A stretch of 64,000 nucleotides of DNA from an uncultured Bacteroides sp. (GTDB lineage Bacteria; Bacteroidota; Bacteroidia; Cytophagales; Cyclobacteriaceae): assembly GCA_902168185.1 (NCBI GenBank), contig CABHOV010000089.1, positions 124,001-188,000 of the forward strand. Direction: 5' to 3'. Shown piece after piece: positions 28,194 to 37,787 of this stretch. The position numbers and the translations under genes were made by a program. The notes below the pieces were generated by a model. It was not told where the DNA came from and searched no databases. It worked only from the letters and a program-made list of their open reading frames with translations. Numbering within the stretch: position 1 is the stretch's first letter; every line of letters starts with the position of its first letter.

Positions 28194-28496
28194 ATGTCAA
28201 AGAAATATAGAGGAGGCGATGTACAATCTGTTGGGGAGGCTATTCGAAGTCTGCTCAACTCGTATCAGCTTACCTCCAGGTTTGACGAAGCTAATCTCAT
28301 CGATTCATGGGAGAGAATTGTAGGCAAGCCCATTTCGAAGCGAACAAAGAAGCTCTTTATAAAAAATAAAGTCTTGTTTGTTGAATTTGACTCGCCAACC
28401 ATGCGCAAAGATTTTTCTTTATACAAAGCTCAAGTCCTCGAAATGTTCAAAAAAGAATTCGGAGCAGGCGTAATAACAGAGATTGTTCCCATGTAA
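28194..28496 (+). CDS. DUF721 / DciA-like protein
   Basis: A 100-residue cytoplasmic protein with the DUF721 fold: IRSLLNSYQLTSRFDEANLI, then DSWERIVGKPISKRTKKLFI, then VLFVEFDSPTMRKDFSLYK. DUF721 includes the replicative-helicase loader DciA of many bacteria lacking DnaC; that role is a family inference. Position after recF fits a replication or repair context. The basic surface predicted from its many Lys/Arg residues is compatible with nucleic-acid binding. Confidence 0.8.
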   Translation: MSKKYRGGDVQSVGEAIRSLLNSYQLTSRFDEANLIDSWERIVGKPISKRTKKLFIKNKVLFVEFDSPTMRKDFSLYKAQVLEMFKKEFGAGVITEIVPM

Positions 28497-28549
28497 AGAG
28501 AATAATTGAATCTTTTCTGAGAAGAATTTTCGAAATTCTCGACATAAGT

Positions 28550-28579
28550 TTTGAAAAAGTGGAAAAGCGTATAATTTTG
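28550..28579 (+). promoter_or_regulatory. Promoter of the tRNA-Tyr/Gly/Thr-tuf unit
   Basis: TTTG (28550-28553), 18 nt, TAATTTTG (28572-28579), exact match to TAnnTTTG, about 125 bp upstream of the tRNA-Tyr 5' end. Confidence 0.6.
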
Positions 28580-28706
28580 CACTCCTGTTTTTTGAAGGGC
28601 TGATCAAACGGCACAGAAAACAGGTTTTGTTCTAAGAAATATTGATTGACCATTTTCAAATCACATCTCTCAAGAGATTTGATCTAAAGAATGGAAAATA
28701 ATTTAA

Positions 28707-28789
28707 GGGGGAATACCAAAGCGGCCAACTGGGACAGACTGTAAATCTGTTGTCTTATGACTTCATAGGTTCGAATCCTATTTCCCCCA
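28707..28789 (+). tRNA. tRNA-Tyr (anticodon GTA)
   Basis: An 83-nt class II tRNA with a long variable arm. Acceptor GGGGGAA / TTCCCCC with discriminator A, anticodon loop CTGTAAA between ACAGA and TCTGT (GTA at 28741-28743), and T-arm GGTTCGAATCC. The CCA end is not encoded. Confidence 0.96.
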
Positions 28790-28844
28790 CACAATTGCCA
28801 ATAGGTGTTACCATTCAGGTAACGTCAATACAATTGAATTAAAT

Positions 28845-28917
28845 GCGGGAGTAGCTCAGTTGGTAGAGCGATAGCCTTCCAAGCTATAGGTCGCGGGTTC
28901 GAGCCTCGTCTCCCGCT
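28845..28917 (+). tRNA. tRNA-Gly (anticodon TCC)
   Basis: A 73-nt cloverleaf: acceptor GCGGGAG / CTCCCGC, anticodon stem ATAGC / GCTAT around CTTCCAA with TCC at 28878-28880, T-loop GGTTCGAGCC. No encoded CCA. Confidence 0.96.
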
Positions 28918-28925
28918 CTTGTTGA

Positions 28926-28988
28926 GCCGTTATCCGTTAACCGTTGGTCGTAAAAAGGAAATACGGTTGACAGATAACGTATAACGGC
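28926..28988. repeat. GTTATCCGTTAACCG-type palindromic element, copy 3
   Basis: Inverted repeat with outer arms GCCGTTAT / ATAACGGC and inner arms CCGTTAACCG / CGGTTGACAG, loop about 20 nt. It fills almost the entire spacer between tRNA-Gly and tRNA-Thr, so it is probably transcribed as a hairpin inside the tRNA precursor. Confidence 0.65.
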
Positions 28989-28994
28989 TACTAA

Positions 28995-29066
<72 letters not shown>

Positions 29067-29274
29067 CTCCTTTGGTTTTAGGATTCTCAATAACAAGAAA
29101 CATAAGAAGTAGCGACTCTTATTTGTTCCGGGATCCATGAAAAGTATAAGCAGACCCTTTTCAAAGGCTTAAAATGTTCAGGGTGTTAGTTCAATAGGAG
29201 ATTGGACTTAAGAAATAATTTAAAAACAATTTCAAAACACTTAATAATTTAAACTTTAACTGGGATTTTCAAAT

Positions 29275-30462
29275 ATGGCTAAAGAAACATTCGACCGTTC
29301 GAAACCACACGTAAACATAGGTACTATCGGTCACGTCGATCACGGTAAGACTACGCTTACTGCAGCGATTACTAAAGTTCTCGCATCTAAAGGACTCGCT
29401 TCTATGCGTGACTTCTCTTCAATTGATAACGCTCCTGAAGAAAAAGAAAGAGGTATTACTATCAATACTTCTCACGTAGAATATGCAACTGAAAAAAGAC
29501 ATTACGCTCACGTAGACTGTCCAGGTCACGCTGACTATGTGAAGAACATGGTTACTGGTGCTGCCCAAATGGACGGAGCTATCCTTGTGGTGGCTGCTAC
29601 TGACGGACCTATGCCTCAAACTCGCGAGCACATCCTTCTTGCTCGTCAGGTAGGTGTACCTGCTCTTGTTGTATTCATGAACAAAGTTGACTTGGTTGAT
29701 GACGCTGAATTGTTAGATCTCGTTGAGATGGAAGTTCGCGAACTTATGTCAGCATATAGCTTCCCTGGCGATACAATGCCAGTAATCAGAGGATCTGCTC
29801 TTGGTGCACTGAACGGTGAGCCGAAGTGGGTTGAGAAAGTTGAAGAACTGATGAAGGCTGTAGATGAGTACATTCCGATTCCAGTTCGTTTGATCGACAA
29901 AGATTTCTTGATGCCTGTTGAAGACGTATTCTCGATCACTGGTCGTGGTACTGTTGCTACAGGTCGTATAGAAAGAGGTGTTGTAAACACAGGTGATGCA
30001 GTTGAAATCCTTGGTATGGGTGCTGAAAACCTGAAGTCTACAATCACTGGTGTGGAAATGTTCCGTAAAATTCTTGACAGAGGTGAAGCTGGTGATAACG
30101 TTGGTCTTCTGCTCCGTGGTATTGAAAAAGAACAAATCCGCAGAGGTATGGTTATCTGCAAGCCCGGTTCAGTAAAACCACATGCTAAATTCAAAGCTGA
30201 AGTTTACGTATTGTCTAAAGAAGAAGGTGGTCGTCACACTCCTTTCTTTAACAAATACCGCCCTCAGTTCTACTTCCGTACAACGGATGTAACTGGAGAA
30301 GTAAAACTTCCTGCAGGTGTTGAAATGATTATGCCTGGTGATAACATCTCTATCGAAGTTGAGTTAATCAACAAAATCGCTATGGAGAAAGGTCTTCGTT
30401 TCGCTATTCGTGAAGGTGGCCGTACCGTAGGATCTGGTCAGGTAACTGAAATTTTAGATTAA
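29275..30462 (+). CDS. tuf: Elongation factor Tu
   Basis: GTPase that delivers aminoacyl-tRNA to the ribosome; 395 residues. G1 [10 protein letters not shown], effector region [14 protein letters not shown]3 [13 protein letters not shown]4 NKVD, and domain 2/3 sequences [14 protein letters not shown] and [18 protein letters not shown] are all intact. It is downstream of three tRNA genes, a classical tRNA-tuf arrangement, and ends with its own terminator. Strong codon bias is consistent with high expression. Confidence 0.98.
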   Translation: MAKETFDRSKPHVNIGTIGHVDHGKTTLTAAITKVLASKGLASMRDFSSIDNAPEEKERGITINTSHVEYATEKRHYAHVDCPGHADYVKNMVTGAAQMDGAILVVAATDGPMPQTREHILLARQVGVPALVVFMNKVDLVDDAELLDLVEMEVRELMSAYSFPGDTMPVIRGSALGALNGEPKWVEKVEELMKAVDEYIPIPVRLIDKDFLMPVEDVFSITGRGTVATGRIERGVVNTGDAVEILGMGAENLKSTITGVEMFRKILDRGEAGDNVGLLLRGIEKEQIRRGMVICKPGSVKPHAKFKAEVYVLSKEEGGRHTPFFNKYRPQFYFRTTDVTGEVKLPAGVEMIMPGDNISIEVELINKIAMEKGLRFAIREGGRTVGSGQVTEILD

Positions 30463-30480
30463 TCATCTGATTTACAAATA

Positions 30481-30520
30481 AAAAGCGTTCTTGGATTATT
30501 TTTCAAGAACGCTTTTATTT
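30481..30520 (+). terminator. Terminator of tuf
   Basis: AAAAGCGTTCTTG / CAAGAACGCTTTT, a 13-bp perfect stem with a 10-nt loop followed by ATTT, 18 bp beyond the tuf stop. Confidence 0.8.
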
Positions 30521-30535
30521 TCTATACTAATCTTC

Positions 30536-30543
30536 TATTTTTG
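30536..30543 (+). promoter_or_regulatory. -7 element for tRNA-Trp-secE-nusG-rpl operon
   Basis: TATTTTTG fits TAnnTTTG exactly. A TTTT 19 nt upstream may serve as a weak -33 box. It is followed by a roughly 130-nt leader with possible small stems (GTTCCC / GGGAAC at about 30595-30630) before tRNA-Trp. Confidence 0.45.
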
Positions 30544-30672
30544 CAGTCCCTTTTTGGGCTGAGTGTATTTAAATGCATCTCAGGGGATTGGACGGTTCCC
30601 GCTAAAGCAGAAAAGGAAAGAGGGAACAGTTCATTTTGGAAAGAATTTCCAGTCAGGGCTGATTAATAGTAA

Positions 30673-30745
30673 ACGGGTGTAGCTCAATTGGTAGAGTAGC
30701 GGTCTCCAAAACCGTTGGCTGGGAGTTCGAGTCTCTCCACCCGTG
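30673..30745 (+). tRNA. tRNA-Trp (anticodon CCA)
   Basis: A 73-nt cloverleaf: acceptor ACGGGTG / CACCCGT, discriminator G, anticodon stem GCGGT / ACCGT around CTCCAAA with CCA at 30706-30708, T-arm GAGTTCGAGTCTC. It sits directly upstream of secE, the usual arrangement. Confidence 0.95.
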
Positions 30746-30786
30746 CTTAATAATAGAAGCGTAAGCTTCGACAAAAAACTGAATCA

Positions 30787-30978
30787 ATGGAGAAGGTAAA
30801 AACCTATTTGGCAGAATCCTGGGATGAGATCAAGAACAAGGTGACTTGGTCTAAATACAGTGAATTGCAGGGTAGTGCAATCTTGGTGTTGGTGGCTTCA
30901 ACCATCTTCGCTTTAGTGATTGGCGCAATCGACTGGGTTTTCAAAACCGGTCTTCAATGGTTTTATAGAGAATTTTAA
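30787..30978 (+). CDS. secE: Preprotein translocase subunit SecE
   Basis: A 63-residue, single-span SecE that clamps SecY. It has an amphipathic N-terminal helix (YLAESWDEIKNKVTWSKYSE, the conserved TWP-like turn being TWSK) and one membrane helix (about residues 33-55). Length matches short bacterial SecE. Between tRNA-Trp and nusG. Confidence 0.94.
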   Translation: MEKVKTYLAESWDEIKNKVTWSKYSELQGSAILVLVASTIFALVIGAIDWVFKTGLQWFYREF

Positions 30979-30989
30979 TTTAGAAGGTG

Positions 30990-31547
30990 ATGCCCGAGCT
31001 GAAATGGTATGTACTCAGGGTCGTCAGTGGCCAGGAAAAGAAAGTAAAGTCTTACTTGGAAACTGAGATCGAGCGCTCTAAACTGGCGGATTTCATCCCT
31101 CAGGTGTTAATTCCTTCAGAAAAAGTATACGAAATGAGAGGCGGTAAGAAGCGTGTTCGTGAGCGCAACTTCTTCCCGGGTTACATTCTCCTTTCTGCAG
31201 ATCTCTCGAACGGAGAAGCTTATCATGCTGTGAATAGTATTCCAGGTGTGATCGGTTTTCTCGGAAACAACGGAACCGGGGCTTCCAAGGATCCAGTACC
31301 TCTTCGTCAATCAGAGGTTAACAGGATTCTCGGTAAAGTTGATGAGATTGACGAACTAGAAGAAAAACTAGAAACACCATTCATTAAAGGTGAATCTGTG
31401 AAAGTAATGGATGGTCCATTCAGCGGATTTACCGGAAGTGTTGAGGAGATTTTTGAAGACAAAAAGAAACTCAATGTAATGGTGAAAATTTTCGGCCGGA
31501 ACACTCCGGTTGAGTTAAGTTATATGCAGGTAGAAAAGCTAGAATAA
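30990..31547 (+). CDS. nusG: Transcription termination/antitermination protein NusG
   Basis: RNA-polymerase-binding elongation factor, 185 residues. The NGN domain starts [20 protein letters not shown], and the C-terminal KOW domain contains [23 protein letters not shown] 30987 immediately precedes ATG 30990; the ATG is chosen because AGAAGG at 30982-30987 overlaps the GTG. It lies 11 bp after secE and 7 bp before rplK. Confidence 0.95.
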   Translation: MPELKWYVLRVVSGQEKKVKSYLETEIERSKLADFIPQVLIPSEKVYEMRGGKKRVRERNFFPGYILLSADLSNGEAYHAVNSIPGVIGFLGNNGTGASKDPVPLRQSEVNRILGKVDEIDELEEKLETPFIKGESVKVMDGPFSGFTGSVEEIFEDKKKLNVMVKIFGRNTPVELSYMQVEKLE

Positions 31548-31554
31548 AGATAAC

Positions 31555-31998
31555 ATGGCAAAAGAAATAATTGGTTATCTGAAATTACAGGTAAAAGGTG
31601 GGGCAGCAAACCCAGCACCTCCGATCGGTCCTGCATTGGGTTCAAAAGGTCTAAACATCATGGACTTTTGTAAGCAATTCAATGCACGTACGCAAGACAA
31701 GCCCGGTCAGGTGTTGCCCGTTTTGATCAGCATTTACAACGACAAGTCGTTTGATTTTGTAATCAAAACTCCTCCCGCTGCAATCCTGATTTTGGATGCC
31801 GCTAAGAAACAGAAAGGCTCAGCAGAACCGAATCGTACAAAGGTAGGTTCTATCACTTGGGATCAAGTGAAAACTATCGCAGAAACCAAAATGCCAGACC
31901 TCAATGCATTCAAAGTTGAATCAGCAATGAAAATGGTAGCAGGTACTGCAAGAAGCTTAGGTATTACTATATCAGGAACCCCTCCTTGGGATAAATAA
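31555..31998 (+). CDS. rplK: 50S ribosomal protein L11
   Basis: A 147-residue GTPase-centre protein. [20 protein letters not shown] is the conserved Pro-rich N-terminal region, and the C-terminal RNA-binding domain ends with [15 protein letters not shown]. It is co-directional with rplA, 8 bp away. Confidence 0.97.
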   Translation: MAKEIIGYLKLQVKGGAANPAPPIGPALGSKGLNIMDFCKQFNARTQDKPGQVLPVLISIYNDKSFDFVIKTPPAAILILDAAKKQKGSAEPNRTKVGSITWDQVKTIAETKMPDLNAFKVESAMKMVAGTARSLGITISGTPPWDK

Positions 31999-32006
31999 TT
32001 AAAGCG

Positions 32007-32705
32007 ATGGCGAAAATTTCTAAAAACAGAAAAGCAGTCCTTGCGAAATACAACCCTGAGAAGGAGTATTCACTGGAAGATGCTGCAAAAGTTTTAAAGG
32101 ATATCTCCTTTACAAAATTTGATTCATCTGTTGATCTTGATATCCGCTTAGGAGTTGATCCTAAGAAATCAGATCAAATGGTGCGTGGTGTAGTAGCACT
32201 CCCACACGGTATTGGTAAAATGGTTCGTGTGCTTGTTCTTTGTACACCTGATAAAGTTCAGGATGCAAAAGACTCAGGTGCTGACCACGTAGGTCTGGAT
32301 GATTATATTCAGAAAATTGAAGGTGGATGGACAGACATCGATGTTATCATCTGTACACCTACTGTAATGGCAAAGGTTGGTAAACTTGGTAAAGTACTTG
32401 GTCCAAGAGGCCTTATGCCGAATCCTAAATCAGGAACTGTTACGCTTGAAGTTGGTAAAGCCGTGAAAGAAGTAAAAGCCGGTAAAATCGACTTCAAAAT
32501 TGATAAACAAGGTATCATTCACGTTGGCATTGGAAGAGCTTCCTTCTCGGCTGAAAAGATCCGGGACAATGCTATCGAAATGATAAATGTTGTTGCTAAG
32601 CTGAAACCGGCATCTGCGAAAGGTGATTATTTCAAAAGCATCACTATTTCAACAACCATGAGTCCGGGGATAGCAGTTGACAAAAACTCGATTGCTGGCA
32701 TTTAA
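32007..32705 (+). CDS. rplA: 50S ribosomal protein L1
   Basis: A 232-residue L1-stalk protein. [21 protein letters not shown] near residue 45 and [15 protein letters not shown] near 130 are family signatures. A 3' SPGI motif (TTMSPGIAV) is in place. Standard operon position between L11 and L10. Confidence 0.97.
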   Translation: MAKISKNRKAVLAKYNPEKEYSLEDAAKVLKDISFTKFDSSVDLDIRLGVDPKKSDQMVRGVVALPHGIGKMVRVLVLCTPDKVQDAKDSGADHVGLDDYIQKIEGGWTDIDVIICTPTVMAKVGKLGKVLGPRGLMPNPKSGTVTLEVGKAVKEVKAGKIDFKIDKQGIIHVGIGRASFSAEKIRDNAIEMINVVAKLKPASAKGDYFKSITISTTMSPGIAVDKNSIAGI

Positions 32706-32716
32706 GAATTAAAGAC

Positions 32717-33250
32717 ATGACCAGAGAAGAAAAAGCACAAATTATTGAAGAGCTTTCAGAGAAGTTTGCCAACAACGCCCACTTCTATATTACTGATGCC
32801 GGTGGTTTTACCGTAGCTCAGATTAATAGTTTCAGAAGAATGTGTTTCAAAAGCGGTATCGAATATAAAGTATATAAAAATACATTGATTCGTAAGGCAC
32901 TTGAAAGACAAGAGGGTAATGACTACTCTCCTTTGTTTACAGCATTAGAAGGTTTCTCGGGAGTTTTATTCTCCAAAGAAGCTGGTAATCTTCCCGCAAA
33001 GGTGATTAGAGAGTTTCGTACGAAACTGGATGGCAAACCTGTATTGAAAGCAGCTTCCATCAACTCAGATCTGTTTATCGGAGATGAGAATCTTATTATG
33101 CTGAGCGAGCTTAAATCTAAGAACGAGCTCATCGGCGATGTTATTGCAATGCTTCAGGCTCCTGCCCAGAATCTTATCTCAGCTCTTCAGAGCGGAAAGA
33201 ATACAGTGGCTGGCTTGGTAAAAGCACTGGAAGAACGTGGATCAAAATAA
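32717..33250 (+). CDS. rplJ: 50S ribosomal protein L10
   Basis: A 177-residue base of the L7/L12 stalk. Begins MTREEKAQIIEELSEKFAN with the conserved ITDAGGFTVAQINSFRR region; a C-terminal helix binds L12 dimers. Only 11 bp separate it from rplA, so no long L10-binding leader of the E. coli type is present upstream. Confidence 0.96.
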   Translation: MTREEKAQIIEELSEKFANNAHFYITDAGGFTVAQINSFRRMCFKSGIEYKVYKNTLIRKALERQEGNDYSPLFTALEGFSGVLFSKEAGNLPAKVIREFRTKLDGKPVLKAASINSDLFIGDENLIMLSELKSKNELIGDVIAMLQAPAQNLISALQSGKNTVAGLVKALEERGSK

Positions 33251-33283
33251 ATTACTAACAAGACTTAATTAAATTTTACGAAA

Positions 33284-33658
33284 ATGGCTGATATTAAAGC
33301 ACTCGGAGATCAACTTGTTGAACTCACTGTTAAAGAAGTTACTGAATTGGCTTCTTACTTGAAAGAAACTTATGGCATTGAGCCTGCTGCTGCAGCTGTA
33401 GTAGCTGGTCCTGCTGCTGGTGCTGGCGCTGCTGCTGCCGCTGAAAAAACTAACTTCGATGTAGTGTTGAAAGCTCCTGGAGCAAACAAGCTTCAGATCG
33501 TGAAACTGGTGAAAGATCTTACTGGCCTTGGCTTGAAAGAAGCTAAAGACGTAGTAGACGGTGCACCTAAAACTATCAAAGAAGGTTTACCTAAAGACGA
33601 AGCAGAAAGCCTGAAGAAGCAACTTGTTGAGGCTGGTGCCGAAGTTGAATTGAAGTAA
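33284..33658 (+). CDS. rplL: 50S ribosomal protein L7/L12
   Basis: A 124-residue stalk protein. N-terminal dimerisation domain, Ala/Gly-rich hinge (residues about 34-50), and factor-binding C-terminal domain [20 protein letters not shown] with [15 protein letters not shown]. Typical length. Confidence 0.97.
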   Translation: MADIKALGDQLVELTVKEVTELASYLKETYGIEPAAAAVVAGPAAGAGAAAAAEKTNFDVVLKAPGANKLQIVKLVKDLTGLGLKEAKDVVDGAPKTIKEGLPKDEAESLKKQLVEAGAEVELK

Positions 33659-33666
33659 TCTTCATC

Positions 33667-33746
33667 CAGACGAAGAGTACCGTCTGAAAGCTTCGGTTAG
33701 ACCCTGTGTCTATTCTGTTCTGAAAGGAACGGGAGAGACAGGGTCT
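33667..33746 (+). promoter_or_regulatory. Tandem hairpins in the rplL-rpoB spacer
   Basis: Two stems follow the rplL stop: CAGACG / CGTCTG (33667-33686) and AGACCCTGT / ACAGGGTCT (33699-33746, with an inner GTTC / GAAC). They lie in the 162-bp spacer, and no strong T-run follows the second. They may be a partial terminator or RNase processing site that sets the L12:RNA-polymerase ratio, as known for this junction in other bacteria. Confidence 0.5.
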
Positions 33747-33820
33747 ATTCCCATTTGTACTCAAACTTGTATTTCCTATTGTTCTCCCGTCCAGGACAAA
33801 GAACTTAAACGTTAAACACC

Positions 33821-36800
33821 TTGGCAAAGAAGACTATTAACGGTAGAATCGACTTCTCAGGAATTGAGAAGATCCTCGAATACCCTGATTTTCTGGACCT
33901 TCAACTCCAGTCTTTCAAAGATTTCTTACAGATTGAAACTCCGGCCGAAAAAAGACAAAATGAAGGCTTGTATAAGGTTTTTGCAGAGAACTTCCCGATT
34001 AGTGATTCCCGCGAAAACTTTGTTTTAGAGTTTGTAGATTATACAATCGATCCTCCGAAGTACTCAGTGGATGAGTGCATCGACCGTGGATTGACTTTCT
34101 CCGTGCCATTGAAGGCGAAGCTTCGCCTTACTTGCAACGATGAGGATAACGAAGATTTTGAAACTATTGAACAAGAAGTATTCCTCGGTAATATTCCTTA
34201 TATGACCGAAAAGGGATCTTTCGTGATCAATGGTGCCGAGCGTGTTATCGTATCTCAGTTACACCGCTCTCCTGGTGTATTCTTTGCGATGAGCAAACAC
34301 ACGAACGGTACAAAACTTTATTCAGCGCGGATCATTCCTTTCAAAGGATCCTGGATTGAATTCGCGACCGATGTAAACGCTGTAATGTATGCGTACATCG
34401 ACCGTAAAAAGAAATTCCCTGTAACCACTTTGTTGCGTGCAATAGGGTATGGTTCAGATAAAGATATACTTGACCTGTTCGGCTTATCAGAAGAGGTTGA
34501 AGCAAACAAAAATACGCTTAAGAAAACAGTAGGTCGCAAACTCGCAGCACGGGTGCTGAAGACATGGACTGAAGACTTCGTGGACGAAGATACCGGTGAA
34601 GTGGTGTCGATCGATCGTAACGAAGTGTTATTGGAGCGTGATCACACGATCGCTGCAGAAGATGTCGATATTATCGTAGAATCTGGTGTGAAGTCAATTA
34701 TACTTCACAGAGATGACATTAACATCGCTGACTATAATATTATATTCAATACACTGGCGAAAGATACTTCCAACTCTGAAAAAGAGGCGGTTGAGTATAT
34801 ATATCGTCAGTTGAGAAACACTGAAGCTCCGGATGAACAAACTGCTCGCGATATAATCAACAGCTTGTTCTTCTCTGAGAAGCGCTATGATCTTGGTGAA
34901 GTAGGCCGCTACAGAATCAATAAAAAATTAGGTCTTGATATCAGTTCAGATCAACGTGTATTGACGAAAGAAGATATTATTCTGATCGTGAAATACCTTA
35001 TCGGTCTGATCAACTCGAAAGCAGTTGTCGATGATATAGATCACTTGAGTAACAGACGTGTAAGAACAGTAGGCGAGCAGTTGTATTCTCAATTTGGTGT
35101 AGGTCTTGCCCGTATGGCGAGAACCATCAAAGAAAGAATGAACGTTCGCGATAATGAAGATTTCAAACCGGTTGATCTGATCAACGCGCGTACATTGTCT
35201 TCTGTTATCAATTCGTTCTTTGGTACGAACCAGCTGTCTCAATTCATGGATCAAACCAATCCGCTTGCAGAGATTACGCACAAACGCAGAATGTCGGCAC
35301 TCGGTCCTGGTGGTCTTTCTCGTGAACGTGCAGGTTTCGAGGTTCGTGACGTACACTATACGCACTACGGACGTCTCTGTACAATTGAAACTCCGGAAGG
35401 TCCAAACATTGGTTTGATTTCGTCTCTCTGTGTTCACGCAAAAGTGAACAAGATGGGCTTCATCGAAACACCATATCGTAAAGTTGAAAACGGTAAGGTA
35501 AAAGTAAAAGAGCCTGTAATCTTCCTGACCGCTGAAGAAGAAGATACAAATTACATTGCACAAGCTAAGGTCCCGATCAAACCGACCGGAGAGTTTGTGG
35601 ATGAAAAAATAAAGGCGCGTTTTGAAGGTGACTTCCCAGTGATCGAGCCGAAGGATCTTAAGTATATGGATATTGCTCCGAATCAAATTGTTTCGGTAGC
35701 AGCTTCTATGATTCCTTTCCTTGAGCATGATGATGCGAACCGTGCATTGATGGGATCAAACATGCAACGTCAGGCTGTGCCTCTTTTAAGACCAGAAGCT
35801 CCGATTGTTGGAACCGGTCTTGAAGGTCGTGTAGCATTAGACTCACGTGCACTTATCCTTGCAGAAGGAACTGGTGTTGTGGATTTTGTTGACGCAAAGA
35901 AAATTATCATCAAGTACGAAGTTTCTGAAGAACAGCAGTTGGTAAGTTTTGATGATGAATTCAGAACTTATAACCTGATCAAGTTCAGAAGAACTAACCA
36001 GGATACTTGTATCAACCTGACACCTCTTGTTCGCAAAGGTGAAAAGGTAGTGAAGGGACAACCACTTTGTCAGGGATATGCTACTCAAAATGGAGAGCTC
36101 GCTCTGGGACGTAACTTACTCGTGGCTTACATGCCATGGCAAGGTTATAACTTCGAGGATGCGATTGTAATCTCGGAGAGAGTTGTTCAGAACGATGTAT
36201 ATACATCGATTCACATTGAAGAATTTGAGCTTGAAGTTCGTGATACTAAACGTGGTGAAGAAGAACTTACTTCTGAAATCCCGAACGTTAGCGAAGAAGC
36301 GGTAAAACATCTAGATGAGAATGGTATCATCCGTGTTGGTGCTGAGGTTCGTGAAGGTGATATTCTGATTGGTAAGATCACTCCGAAAGGAGAAACAGAT
36401 CCTACTCCTGAAGAAAAACTTCTCCGCGCGATCTTCGGTGATAAGGCTGGTGATGTGAAGGATGCTTCTATGAAGGCACCTCCATCATTGAAAGGTGTTG
36501 TGATTGACACGAAGCTTTTCTCAAGACCAAAACGCGACAAAGATGTTCGTTCAAAATCTAAGAAGGAGCTAGATGCACTGAAGAGCAAGTATAGCAAGCA
36601 ACTAAGTGATCTTCGTGAAGAGATGATCAAGAAGTTGACACAGTTACTGAATGGGAAAACCAGCAATGGTGTGAAGCATAAATTCGGTGATGAGTTGGTG
36701 AGCAAAGGTGTTAAGTTCTCAGCAAAAGTGATCGAGAACAATTTGTTCCCTGATAAAAACATTTACCGCGATGAAAGCAATTACAACGTTCCTGAAGAAG

Positions 36801-37693
36801 TTAACCTGATTTCTGATATAAGTCTTGAAAACTGGACGCCTGAAGAGCATACGAATGAGCTCATTGGTCAGATGGTGAAGAATTACATTGTGAAACGTAA
36901 CACTTACGCAGGTGAATTTAAGCGTGAACGGTTTACATTGGAAGTTGGAGATGAATTGCCAACCGGTATTGTACAGCTTGCTAAAGTTTACATTGCGAAA
37001 AAACGTAAATTGAAAGTAGGAGATAAAATGGCAGGTCGTCACGGAAATAAGGGTGTTGTAGCTCGTATCGTTCGTGAAGAGGATATGCCATTCCTGGAAG
37101 ATGGAACACCAGTAGATATTTGTTTGAATCCGCTTGGCGTACCGTCACGTATGAACCTTGGACAGATCTATGAAACAGTGTTGGCTTGGGCTGGATTGAA
37201 ACTCGGCCGTAAGTACGCTACTCCAATTTTCGATGGAGCATCATTAGATGAGGTACAAGCAGAACTGGACGAAGCAGGCCTTCCTCTTTTCGGAAGAACG
37301 TACCTGTACGATGGTTTGACCGGAGACAAATTCGATCAGCCAGTAACGGTAGGTGTAGCGTATATGCTGAAACTTGGTCACTTGGTTGATGATAAGATGC
37401 ACGCACGTTCTATCGGGCCATACTCTCTTATCACACAACAACCGCTGGGTGGTAAAGCACAGTTCGGTGGTCAGCGTTTTGGAGAGATGGAGGTATGGGC
37501 GATCGAGGCATTCGGTGCTTCGAACATCCTGCAAGAAATTCTTACCATCAAGTCTGACGATGTGATCGGTCGTGCGAAAGCTTACGAAGCGATTGTTAAG
37601 GGTGAAAACATGCGCAAGCCAAATATTCCTGAATCATTCAATGTACTTGTACATGAACTCAGAGGCTTGGCTCTTGAAATCACCATGGATTAA
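33821..37693 (+). CDS. rpoB: DNA-directed RNA polymerase subunit beta
   Basis: A 1290-residue catalytic subunit. The start is TTG 33821: an in-frame TAA at 33806 excludes any upstream start, and the protein begins [20 protein letters not shown] in line with Bacteroidetes RpoB. The rifampicin region reads [19 protein letters not shown] then [20 protein letters not shown], i.e. wild type (Asp, His, Arg and Ser present). [16 protein letters not shown] and the C-terminal clamp sequence [19 protein letters not shown] are intact. Confidence 0.98.
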   Translation: MAKKTINGRIDFSGIEKILEYPDFLDLQLQSFKDFLQIETPAEKRQNEGLYKVFAENFPISDSRENFVLEFVDYTIDPPKYSVDECIDRGLTFSVPLKAKLRLTCNDEDNEDFETIEQEVFLGNIPYMTEKGSFVINGAERVIVSQLHRSPGVFFAMSKHTNGTKLYSARIIPFKGSWIEFATDVNAVMYAYIDRKKKFPVTTLLRAIGYGSDKDILDLFGLSEEVEANKNTLKKTVGRKLAARVLKTWTEDFVDEDTGEVVSIDRNEVLLERDHTIAAEDVDIIVESGVKSIILHRDDINIADYNIIFNTLAKDTSNSEKEAVEYIYRQLRNTEAPDEQTARDIINSLFFSEKRYDLGEVGRYRINKKLGLDISSDQRVLTKEDIILIVKYLIGLINSKAVVDDIDHLSNRRVRTVGEQLYSQFGVGLARMARTIKERMNVRDNEDFKPVDLINARTLSSVINSFFGTNQLSQFMDQTNPLAEITHKRRMSALGPGGLSRERAGFEVRDVHYTHYGRLCTIETPEGPNIGLISSLCVHAKVNKMGFIETPYRKVENGKVKVKEPVIFLTAEEEDTNYIAQAKVPIKPTGEFVDEKIKARFEGDFPVIEPKDLKYMDIAPNQIVSVAASMIPFLEHDDANRALMGSNMQRQAVPLLRPEAPIVGTGLEGRVALDSRALILAEGTGVVDFVDAKKIIIKYEVSEEQQLVSFDDEFRTYNLIKFRRTNQDTCINLTPLVRKGEKVVKGQPLCQGYATQNGELALGRNLLVAYMPWQGYNFEDAIVISERVVQNDVYTSIHIEEFELEVRDTKRGEEELTSEIPNVSEEAVKHLDENGIIRVGAEVREGDILIGKITPKGETDPTPEEKLLRAIFGDKAGDVKDASMKAPPSLKGVVIDTKLFSRPKRDKDVRSKSKKELDALKSKYSKQLSDLREEMIKKLTQLLNGKTSNGVKHKFGDELVSKGVKFSAKVIENNLFPDKNIYRDESNYNVPEEVNLISDISLENWTPEEHTNELIGQMVKNYIVKRNTYAGEFKRERFTLEVGDELPTGIVQLAKVYIAKKRKLKVGDKMAGRHGNKGVVARIVREEDMPFLEDGTPVDICLNPLGVPSRMNLGQIYETVLAWAGLKLGRKYATPIFDGASLDEVQAELDEAGLPLFGRTYLYDGLTGDKFDQPVTVGVAYMLKLGHLVDDKMHARSIGPYSLITQQPLGGKAQFGGQRFGEMEVWAIEAFGASNILQEILTIKSDDVIGRAKAYEAIVKGENMRKPNIPESFNVLVHELRGLALEITMD

Positions 37694-37697
37694 TAAA

Positions 37698-37749
37698 GTC
37701 GGATCCTGAAGTCTTAAGCAAAATGCTTCAAGACTTCAGGATACCGGAC
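37698..37749 (+). promoter_or_regulatory. Long hairpin in the rpoB-rpoC spacer
   Basis: Stem GTCGGATCCTGAAGTCTT pairs with AAGACTTCAGGATACCGGAC with two bulged bases, and the loop itself pairs (AAGC-AAAAT-GCTT). No T-tract follows, so termination is unlikely. It resembles an RNase III-type processing or stabilising element between the two subunit genes. Confidence 0.55.
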
Positions 37750-37787
37750 TTGTACACTTTATAAGTACTTAACTGAAAACTTACACT

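Noticed and set aside
29067-29274. Possible additional tRNA or gene between tRNA-Thr and tuf
   Set aside because: No cloverleaf, no coding frame and no TAnnTTTG promoter were found; it is treated as the tuf leader.
29646-30194. 182-codon minus-strand open frame inside tuf
   Set aside because: Antisense shadow of tuf, Ser/Thr/Ile-rich without any domain.
34946-35728. 260-codon minus-strand open frame inside rpoB
   Set aside because: It lies wholly antisense to a conserved, highly biased gene. Its translation has no recognisable domain and an improbable composition; it is a codon-bias shadow.
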